From Streptomyces violaceusniger (GTDB lineage Bacteria > Actinomycetota > Actinomycetes > Streptomycetales > Streptomycetaceae), in the NCBI GenBank assembly GCA_005405945.1, contig BJHW01000002.1, positions 372,001-436,000 on the forward strand: a stretch of DNA of 64,000 nucleotides, written 5' to 3'. Position 1 is the stretch's first letter. The number at the start of each line of letters is the position of its first letter. Below, in pieces: positions 57,481-64,000 of the stretch. The notes below the pieces were generated by a model. The model was not told the origin of the DNA. It saw only the letters and a list, made by a program, of their open reading frames with translations, and did no database searches. Position numbers and translations under genes: made by a program.

Positions 57481-60345
57481 TCATCTGCTCAGAGCCGAGG
57501 CCGGATGCGGCGACTGCCGGTACTGCCCCAGTTTGCCGTCGAGGACTCGCGCATCGGGGTGGTTCAGCTCCTGGAGAATCTCCAGGGCCCGCCGCCAGTC
57601 GGCGAGGGCGGTGGCCACATCGCCCTGGGCCAACCGGGTGTCCCCCTGGTGGTGCAGGGTGTCGGCCTCCAGGTACCGGTCGCTGATCTCGCGGTAGATG
57701 GTGAGCGCCCGGCCGTAGGAGGTGAGGGCGTGGCCATACCGTCCGAGGTGGTGGTACGCGTACCCCAGGCTGTCCAGCGCGGCGGCCTCGCCGGACGCGT
57801 CGCCGATCCGCCGGTGCAGTTCGACGGCCTCCCGGCAGCGGGCCAGGGCGTGTTCGTACTCACCGAGCAGGATGTGGGTCCAGCCGATCTCGTTGAGCAC
57901 GCTGGCCTGTCCGCTGATGTGGTCCAGGGCGACATAGTGGCCGAGCGCGGGCCGGTAGTGGTCCAGCGCCTCCTGGGAGCTGCCCTGGCAGTTGGCCAGG
58001 AAGGCCAGGGCGCGCAGGGTGCGGGCCTGCCCGCCCCGCTCGCCGAGCTCCGTGAACAGCTCCCGCGCCCGCTCCAGATGGCCGTACGCCTCCTCGTACC
58101 GGCCCAGCCGCCCCTCGGCGAAGCCCAGGGTGCGGTGGCTGTGGGCCTGGCCGAGCCGATCGGACAGGGCCCGGGCCGCCCCCAGCGCGGTGCGCTGGAT
58201 GGCGGTCTGCTCCTGCCAGTGGCCGAGCCGGTCCAGGAAGAGCTCCAGCGTCACGGCCAACTGCCAGGCGTGGGTGGGGAAGCCGTGGTCGCGTGCGTGC
58301 TCGACGACCGACAGCAGTACCCGGCGCTCGGCCGAGAGCCATGCCTCGGCGCGGTCTTGGTCGCCCAGGTGCTCGGGCGCCGCGTCGGGCCGGGCCGGGG
58401 ACACGGGCAGCGGTTCGGTCCGGTGCGGGGCGAGCCGCGTGGCGGCGGTGCGCGCGGTGTGCAGATAGTGGTCGAACATCCGGTGCCGGGCGTCCCGGCG
58501 GATCTCCTCCGCCTCATGGTCCTGGACCAGCTCCATGGCGTACGCCCGCAGCAGATCGTGGAAGGTGTAGCGGCCCGGGGCGGGCTCCACCAGCAGATGG
58601 GCCCGGGTGAGCGCGGCCAGCAGGGCCCGGGTGACCCGGAGCGGCAGCCCGGCCAGGCTCGCGGCCGCCGCGGTGGAGACCTCGGGCCCCGGATGCAGGG
58701 CGAGCAGCCGGAACAGCCGGGCGGCCTCCGGCTCCAGCGCCCGGTAGGACCAGGAGAAGACGCACCGCGCGTCGGTGCTCGGATCGGCGCCCGCGAACGC
58801 GTCGAGGTTGCCCTGGCTCTCGCGTAACTCCGCGGCGACAGAAGAAAGGGGAAAGGAGGGACGGGTCGCGGCGCGGGCGGCCACCACCGCCAGCGCGAGC
58901 GGCAGCCGCCCGCACAGCCGGATGATGGTCGCCACCGCCTGCGGCTCCGCGGCGACCCGGTCCGTGCCCAGCCGCCGCACCAGCGCCTCATGGGACTCGG
59001 CCGGGGACAGCGGCCCCAGAGTAAGAGGACGGGCCCCCTCGCCCGCTATCAGACCGTGCAGCTGATTGCGGCTGGTGACGATGGTCAGACAGCCGGGGGC
59101 GCCGGGCAGCAGCGGCCGCACGTGCTGGGAGTCCACCACATTGTCCAGCAGGACCAGCATCCGCCGCCCCGCGAGCAGGCTGCGGTACAGCGCGGTCTTG
59201 GCGTCCAGGCCGGTGGGCACCCGGCTCGGCGGGATCCCCAGCGCGTGGAGGAATCCGCGCAGCGCCTCGTTCGGCGACATCATCGAACCGGTCGGATCGA
59301 AGCCGCGCAGATTGGCGTAGAGCTGTCCGTCCGGGAAGCGGTGGGCGATCCGGTGCGCCCAGTGCACGGCCAGCGCGGTCTTGCCGATCCCGGCCATCCC
59401 GTCGATCGCGCTGATCACCAGCGGGGCCGGTGCGGCGGTCCCGGCGCCCTCGGGCAGCAGGGCGTGGATACCGGCGAGTTCGCCGTGGCGTCCGCTGAAC
59501 GCGGGGAGATCGGGAGGGAGTTGAGCCGGGCGGACCGCCGGGGTGGGCGGCGTCGCCGGAGGAGTGGGCTGGACCGGTTCGGCGGGGGCCGGGGTGGATC
59601 GGGGCACCACCTCGCGGTGGGCGGCGCGTAACTCGGGGCCGGGTGCCACGCCGAGCTCGTCCGCCAGCCGGTTCCGCGCGGTGGAGAAGACCTCCAGCGC
59701 CTCGGCCCGCCGTCCGGTGGTGGCGAGCATCCGGATCAGCTGGGCCTGGAGGGTCTCGTCCAGCGCGTGGTGGGCGGCGAATTGCTGGAGCACGGTGGGC
59801 AGCTGCTCCGGGACCTCGGAGGCCAGCGCCGTGGTGGCGGCCTCCTTGGCGATGGCCAGAAGTTCACGGTCGACACCGGAGAAGACGGGGTGGGTCTGGA
59901 TGTCGGAGGGGACTCCGGTGGCGGTCGGGCCCTGCCACAGGGCGAGCGCCTGGGCGAAGAGCTCGGCCGCCCGCTCCGGCTCCCCTTCGGCTGCGGTGCG
60001 CCGGGCCGATTCGCTCAGGCGCCGGAAGCGCAGCAGGTCCAGCGTGTCCGCGTCGGCGTTCAGCCGGTAGCCGCCGGAGCTGCGCACCAGCCGGCTGCCC
60101 TCCGCCCGCGCCGCCAGGCCCGGTTCCAGCAGTCGGCGCACCGAGCCCACATGGCGGTGCACCACATTCACCGCGGTGCTCGGCGGATCCTGTGCCCAGA
60201 GGACGTCGACGATCTCGCTGAGCGCCACCGGCTGCCCCGCACGCACCAGCAACAGCGCGAGCAGCGCTCGCTGTTTGGGCGGGCCCAGCTCCAGTTCGGC
60301 GTCCTCGCGCCACGCCCTGACCGGGCCTAACACCGTAAATCGCAC
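57481..60345 (-). CDS. AfsR-like SARP regulator with NB-ARC and TPR domains, TTA-containing
   Basis: 954 residues, no frameshift. OmpR-type winged helix (1-90: VLGPVRAWREDAELELGPPK), bacterial transcriptional activation domain (about 95-245), linker rich in Pro, NB-ARC ATPase about 275-520 (P-loop DGMAGIGKTALAVHWA; VLLDNVVDS; IVTSRNQL), and TPR repeats about 690-930 (LGQAHSHRTLGFAEGRLGRY, LGYAYHHLGRYGHALTSYGR). Such proteins activate antibiotic or development genes. GTG start at 60345. Codon 6 is TTA (60328-60330), making it a probable bldA target. Confidence 0.9.
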   Translation of the reverse strand: MRFTVLGPVRAWREDAELELGPPKQRALLALLLVRAGQPVALSEIVDVLWAQDPPSTAVNVVHRHVGSVRRLLEPGLAARAEGSRLVRSSGGYRLNADADTLDLLRFRRLSESARRTAAEGEPERAAELFAQALALWQGPTATGVPSDIQTHPVFSGVDRELLAIAKEAATTALASEVPEQLPTVLQQFAAHHALDETLQAQLIRMLATTGRRAEALEVFSTARNRLADELGVAPGPELRAAHREVVPRSTPAPAEPVQPTPPATPPTPAVRPAQLPPDLPAFSGRHGELAGIHALLPEGAGTAAPAPLVISAIDGMAGIGKTALAVHWAHRIAHRFPDGQLYANLRGFDPTGSMMSPNEALRGFLHALGIPPSRVPTGLDAKTALYRSLLAGRRMLVLLDNVVDSQHVRPLLPGAPGCLTIVTSRNQLHGLIAGEGARPLTLGPLSPAESHEALVRRLGTDRVAAEPQAVATIIRLCGRLPLALAVVAARAATRPSFPLSSVAAELRESQGNLDAFAGADPSTDARCVFSWSYRALEPEAARLFRLLALHPGPEVSTAAAASLAGLPLRVTRALLAALTRAHLLVEPAPGRYTFHDLLRAYAMELVQDHEAEEIRRDARHRMFDHYLHTARTAATRLAPHRTEPLPVSPARPDAAPEHLGDQDRAEAWLSAERRVLLSVVEHARDHGFPTHAWQLAVTLELFLDRLGHWQEQTAIQRTALGAARALSDRLGQAHSHRTLGFAEGRLGRYEEAYGHLERARELFTELGERGGQARTLRALAFLANCQGSSQEALDHYRPALGHYVALDHISGQASVLNEIGWTHILLGEYEHALARCREAVELHRRIGDASGEAAALDSLGYAYHHLGRYGHALTSYGRALTIYREISDRYLEADTLHHQGDTRLAQGDVATALADWRRALEILQELNHPDARVLDGKLGQYRQSPHPASALSR

Positions 60346-60399
60346 AACTCGGGATCTTAGTCGAGCCCGTTTCGGGCACCGTGCTCTTCCGGCCGTGAT

Positions 60400-60420
60400 G
60401 TGACGTCAGACTTTCGTCAC
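60400..60420. promoter_or_regulatory. GTGACG/CGTCAC inverted repeat in the SARP/sigma divergon
   Basis: GTGACG-TCAGACTTT-CGTCAC, 6-bp arms around 9 bases, in the 140-bp gap between the SARP and ECF sigma starts. Central location makes it a candidate operator affecting both genes. Protein unknown. Confidence 0.4.
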
Positions 60421-60485
60421 TCAATCGGCGTCCTCCTTCCTTACGCTCCCGCCATCGACACATTCGCCTCGGGGGAAACGGGACG

Positions 60486-61037
60486 ATGGACATCAACGCG
60501 GCGGCCGTCATGACCGACGCCGACACTTTCTTATCGACGCTGTACCGGCGCCACGGCTCGGCGCTGCTCCGGCTGGCGGCCCGGCTGCTGGGCGGGGACT
60601 GGCACCGGGCCCAGGACATCGTGCAGGAGGTGGCGATCCGGGCCTGGCAGCGACCGATGGACGTCGGCCCCATGGACGCCACCGCCCGCCACCGGCTGTT
60701 CACGGTGGTCGGCGAGCTGGTCGGCGATCTGGTCCCCGACGCCCACCACGACCAGGTGGAGCCACGGATGGAGCCGGCCGGCGAGGCGGACATGGCGCTG
60801 CTGGCCGCGCCGGACGTGGTCGACCAGACGCTCACCGCCCGGGTGGTGTGGGACGCCCTGGCGGACCTGGCGCCCCCGCAGCGGGAGGTGCTGCTGCAGC
60901 TGCACTATCTGGACCGCAGCGTGAGCCAGGCGGCGCGGGCGCTCGGGGTGCCTCCCGGAACCGTCAAGTCGCGGACGTACTACGCGACCCGGGCGCTGCG
61001 GACGGCCCTGCGAGCGCGGGGGATCACCGACTGCTGA
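60486..61037 (+). CDS. ECF-type RNA polymerase sigma factor, TTA-containing
   Basis: 183 residues. Region 2: STLYRRHGSALLRLAARLLG, DWHRAQDIVQEVAIRAW; region 4: LADLAPPQREVLLQLHYLDR, SQAARALGVPPGTVKSRTYY. Codon 16 is TTA (60531-60533), so synthesis probably needs the bldA tRNA. Divergent from the TTA-containing SARP. No anti-sigma gene adjoins it. The ribosome site before ATG 60486 is weak (CGGGACG). Confidence 0.88.
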   Translation: MDINAAAVMTDADTFLSTLYRRHGSALLRLAARLLGGDWHRAQDIVQEVAIRAWQRPMDVGPMDATARHRLFTVVGELVGDLVPDAHHDQVEPRMEPAGEADMALLAAPDVVDQTLTARVVWDALADLAPPQREVLLQLHYLDRSVSQAARALGVPPGTVKSRTYYATRALRTALRARGITDC

Positions 61038-61138
61038 CCGCTTCCGGCCACCCACCGACTGTTTTCTGATCGAATGATCGCTACTATGGCGGTGTTTCGA
61101 TACGGAGACGAAAGCCGATCGCGTCGGAGGTGGGGAAC

Positions 61139-62221
61139 ATGCGGGAGCCGGCGCAGAAGCGGCAGGCACGGATAGCGGCCCTCGTGGAGGCCCGGGGCAG
61201 CGCCCGGATCACCGATCTCGCGGATGAGCTGGGGGTGTCCGTCGTCACCGTACGGCGGGACGTGGAGGAGCTGGCCCAGCGCGGGGAGCTGCGCCGCGGC
61301 CACGGGGTGGCGCGCTCGCTGCGGCCGATGGCTGAGGAGTCCACCGCCACCGGGGACACCATCGGCATGGTGGTCCCGGAGCGCAACACCTACCTCACCG
61401 AGGTCGTCCAGGCCGCGCGCGAGGCCGCCGAGAAGGCCGGGCTGCGGCTCGCGCTGCACATCGCCGCGGACGAGCGCGGGACCGAGCGCGCGGTCCGCCA
61501 GGCGCTGGACGCCGGCGCGCGGGGGCTGCTGCTCGCCCCGCGCTGGCGCACCGAGGCGGAGGCGCGGGCGGACCACGCCTGGCTCGCCGCCCTGGAGGTC
61601 CCGGTGGTGCTGGTGGAGCGCCGGCCGCACCGGGGCGGCGCCATCTACGGGCTGGACTGTGTGCGCTCCGACCATGCGTACGGGGTGCATCTGGCGCTGG
61701 AGCACCTGATCTCGCTGGGGCACCGGCGGATCGTGCTGGCCGCGCGCGACGACAGTCCCACCGCGCGGGTGATCCGGTCGGAGTTCGCCGCGCAGACCGC
61801 CGCCCGCGGCATCGGCGAGGGCTGCCCGGTGATGCTCAGCTCGCGCACCGCGGGGCCCGACCCCCGTCCGCGCGACGAGCGGGAGGCCGACCTGGCCGCG
61901 GCGGTGCGCCGCGCCGGGGCCACCGCCGCCCTGATCCACGGCGACATGGACGCGCTGGTGTTGGTCCAGCGGCTGCGCGAGGCGGGCATCGAGGTGCCGC
62001 GGGACTGCTCGGTGGTGGCCTACAACGATGTGGTCGCCGACATGGGGCAGATCGCGTTGACGGCCGTGGCCCCGCCCAAGGGGGCGGTCGGGCAGGCGGC
62101 GCTTGAGCTGCTGACCCGTCAGCTGGAGCGGACCCGGGCCGGGCGGTGGGCCGGCGCCGCCCGCCATCTGGAGCTGCTGCCGGACCTGGTGGTCCGGGAT
62201 TCCACCGCTCCGCTCCAGTGA
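61139..62221 (+). CDS. hybrid regulator: DeoR-type HTH with LacI-type sensor domain
   Basis: 360 residues from ATG 61139 (GGAGG eight bases upstream). N-terminus is a DeoR winged HTH (KRQARIAALVEARGSARITD ... SVVTVRRDVEELAQRGELRR), while the rest is a LacI/periplasmic-binding-like domain (TIGMVVPERNTYLTEVVQAA, HLALEHLISLGHRRIVLAAR, DCSVVAYNDVVADMGQIALT). It most likely controls the sugar ABC importer that follows, releasing DNA on binding its sugar. Intact. Confidence 0.87.
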   Translation: MREPAQKRQARIAALVEARGSARITDLADELGVSVVTVRRDVEELAQRGELRRGHGVARSLRPMAEESTATGDTIGMVVPERNTYLTEVVQAAREAAEKAGLRLALHIAADERGTERAVRQALDAGARGLLLAPRWRTEAEARADHAWLAALEVPVVLVERRPHRGGAIYGLDCVRSDHAYGVHLALEHLISLGHRRIVLAARDDSPTARVIRSEFAAQTAARGIGEGCPVMLSSRTAGPDPRPRDEREADLAAAVRRAGATAALIHGDMDALVLVQRLREAGIEVPRDCSVVAYNDVVADMGQIALTAVAPPKGAVGQAALELLTRQLERTRAGRWAGAARHLELLPDLVVRDSTAPLQ

Positions 62222-62322
62222 GCGTTTGACCGCTTTAGTTTCTACTGTTCGATGTATTGACGGTAATTCAGTCAAGCGCTCAGGATTCCCTCTGACTCCA
62301 CCGTTGAATCAGGGGAGGGTCC

Positions 62323-63672
62323 ATGCCTGGTCATAGAAGCCCAGGACGCCCGATGCCCGGATACCGGGCTACGGCCGGCACCACCGCACTGCTCACGCTC
62401 CTCGTCCTCGTCCTGGCGGGCTGCTCCACAAGCCGCGGGTCCGACACCGTCGGTGACGGCCCCGTGCGCCTCACCTTCTGGTCGGCGCTGCGCGGCAGTC
62501 AGGAGGTCGTCGACGAGTTCAACCGCACCCACACCGACATCAAGGTGGACTTCCAGCAGGTCCCCTCCGGCGAACAGGGCGGCTGGGCCAAGCTCAGCAA
62601 CGCCGCCCGCGCGGGCAACGCCCCCGATGTCGCCACCATCGAATACCCCCAGCTGCCCAGCTTCACCATCGACGGCGTACCCCGGGACATCACCAAGCTG
62701 CTGCCCGACCAGGTGCGCCGCAAGATCCTGCCGCAGGCGCTGGACCTCACCACCTTCGACGGGCGCACCTACGCCGTACCGGTGGACATCGAGCCGATGG
62801 TCTTCCTGTACCGCAAGGACATCTTCACCAAGAACCACATCCCGGTCCCCAAGACCTGGGCGGAGTTCGAGAGTTCGGCCCGCGAGCTCAAGAAGGCCCA
62901 GCCACGCTCCCGGATCGCCAGCCTCTTCACCACCGGCGGCACCCTCTACATGGCCGGGTACGCCTGGCAGGCCGGGGCCCAGTGGTACCGGACCTCCAAC
63001 GACACCTGGCGCATCTCCATGGACGACGCCCCCACCCGCAAGGTCGCCGGCTACTGGCAGCGGCTGAAGGACGAGGACCTGGTGCGCGTCGAACCCGGCT
63101 CCAGCCAGCAGTGGCGGGCCCATCTGCGCAGCGGTGAGACGGCCGGTTATCTGGCGGGCGCCTGGGCAGCGGGCTCCATGATGGCGTCCACCCCCGATGG
63201 CAAGGGCAAATGGGCCATCGCCCCGATGCCGCAGTGGGACCCGGCGAAGCCCAAGGTGAGCACGCAGGGCGGCTCGACCTTCATGGTCACCAAGGACAGC
63301 CGGCACCCCAAGGAGGCCATGGAGTTCATCTCCTGGATGGTGACCAGCCCCGACGCCCTGCGCGCCAAGCTCGCCAGCGGTGTCAGCAGCGCCTTCCCGT
63401 CCGTGCCCGGCCTGGTCCCGGTCGCCCGCAAGGAGATGGACACCAGCTACTTCTCCGGTCAGGACATCTTCGGCCTCTTCCACCAACAGGCCGAGATGAT
63501 CACCTCCACCTGGAAGTGGGGGCCGCGGATGGTCTCGACCACCACCTCCGGCGACGACGGGCTCGCCCGGGCCGGAGCCGGCAGCGGCACCGTCCTGGAG
63601 GCCCTGCGGGAAGCCCAGAGCAGAACCATGCCCGACCTGAAGAGCCTCGGCCTGTCGGTCACCACCGACTGA
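62323..63672 (+). CDS. family-1 sugar ABC transporter substrate-binding lipoprotein
   Basis: 449 residues. Lipoprotein signal TTALLTLLVLVLAGCSTSRG; SBP_bac_1 body with VRLTFWSALRGSQEVVDEFN, APDVATIEYPQLPSFTIDGV, YAVPVDIEPMVFLYRKDIFT, WAIAPMPQWDPAKPKVSTQG and HPKEAMEFISWM. Captures an oligosaccharide or sugar; specificity unknown. GGGGAGGG precedes the ATG. 101 bp after the hybrid regulator, whose operator is probably in that gap. Confidence 0.92.
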   Translation: MPGHRSPGRPMPGYRATAGTTALLTLLVLVLAGCSTSRGSDTVGDGPVRLTFWSALRGSQEVVDEFNRTHTDIKVDFQQVPSGEQGGWAKLSNAARAGNAPDVATIEYPQLPSFTIDGVPRDITKLLPDQVRRKILPQALDLTTFDGRTYAVPVDIEPMVFLYRKDIFTKNHIPVPKTWAEFESSARELKKAQPRSRIASLFTTGGTLYMAGYAWQAGAQWYRTSNDTWRISMDDAPTRKVAGYWQRLKDEDLVRVEPGSSQQWRAHLRSGETAGYLAGAWAAGSMMASTPDGKGKWAIAPMPQWDPAKPKVSTQGGSTFMVTKDSRHPKEAMEFISWMVTSPDALRAKLASGVSSAFPSVPGLVPVARKEMDTSYFSGQDIFGLFHQQAEMITSTWKWGPRMVSTTTSGDDGLARAGAGSGTVLEALREAQSRTMPDLKSLGLSVTTD

Positions 63673-63739
63673 GCCCGCCCCGCCACCTCGCACCGCACCG
63701 TCAAAAGCCGCACTCACCACGCCTGAGCCGAGGTACCCC

Positions 63740-64000
63740 GTGAGCACAGTCACGTCCTCAAGACCGACGGCGCCGCCATCGGCGGCCGCCGCCGACCCAC
63801 CCCGCAGAACCGGACGGCGCCAGCAGCGGATCGCCGCCACCGTCCTGCTGACCCCCTTCACGGCACTGCTCATCGCCGTGTTCCTCGTCCCCGTCGGCTA
63901 CGCCATCTACCTCAGCCTCTTCGGCGAGGACCACAGCGGGCTCGGCTTCGGCGGCGGGGAGACCGTCTTCACCGGACTGCGCAGCTATCTCGCGGTGCTG
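63740..64000 (+). CDS. sugar ABC transporter permease (MalF-like), N-terminal fragment
   Basis: First 87 codons from GTG 63740; the gene runs off the right edge. N-terminal basic cytoplasmic segment (PPRRTGRRQQRIAATVLLTP), a first helix TALLIAVFLVPVGYAIYLSL, then FTGLRSYLAVL leading to the next helix, as in family-1 sugar permeases. It starts 67 bp after the binding protein. Confidence 0.88.
   Translation, partial: MSTVTSSRPTAPPSAAAADPPRRTGRRQQRIAATVLLTPFTALLIAVFLVPVGYAIYLSLFGEDHSGLGFGGGETVFTGLRSYLAVL

Overview
The window is chromosomal DNA of a Streptomyces species. The evidence is very high GC with G/C in almost every third codon position, GTG starts, ATGA/GTGA gene overlaps, rare TTA leucine codons, and typical actinomycete families (MurT/GatD, WhiJ-type XRE plus DUF397, DUF574 methyltransferase, SARP, AfsA/gamma-butyrolactone receptor, SigB/F-type sigma). 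I cannot name the species.

Layout. 1-10.2 kb: a leftward block with a cytochrome oxidase assembly-like protein, pfkA, gatD and murT (lipid II amidation); an IS701-like element with an adjoining 120-bp inverted-repeat miniature element; peptide deformylase; a TetR/acyl-CoA dehydrogenase divergon; a cis-prenyltransferase; a DUF574 methyltransferase. 10.2-18.1 kb: P-loop kinase, DUF397/XRE pair facing a TPR regulator, an SDR, an anti-sigma-type ATPase, an MFS transporter, then a large imperfect inverted duplication. 18.6-25.1 kb: NmrA/SnoaL genes facing a TetR over two palindromes, a caspase-like peptidase, a PAS-GAF-PP2C phosphatase, a secreted asparaginase. 25.4-32.6 kb: GlxA-type regulator, a LigD-type polymerase facing an ATP-dependent DNA ligase, hydrolases, a stress sigma factor, a HhH-GPD DNA repair protein, a proline-rich peptide. 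32.9-45.5 kb: a sugar-acid locus with DeoR regulator, PdxA-type dehydrogenase and a four-carbon-acid-sugar kinase leftward, and a complete family-5 ABC importer, aldo/keto reductase, Asp-box hydrolase and SDR rightward. 45.5-48.1 kb: gamma-butyrolactone cassette (receptor, AfsA synthase, HAD phosphatase). 48.2-52.4 kb: a putative transmembrane electron-transfer set (b-type cytochrome, NuoF-ferredoxin fusion, two lipoproteins). 52.7-57.2 kb: PucR-like regulator; DUF4142 and DUF1996 secreted proteins with a coupled ECF sigma factor carrying its own zinc-finger tail. 57.5-61.0 kb: an AfsR-like SARP and an ECF sigma factor, divergent and each with a TTA codon. 61.1-64.0 kb: DeoR/LacI hybrid regulator and the start of a sugar ABC importer.

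Quality. About 27 places in 22 genes need exactly one extra G or C, nearly all in short G/C runs, to restore a conserved family reading frame. All have the same sign (one base missing), which points to homopolymer undercalling in the sequence rather than gene decay. I therefore annotate these genes as full-length CDS spanning the lesion and give its position in each entry. Intergenic space is dominated by a repeated GC-rich hairpin family.
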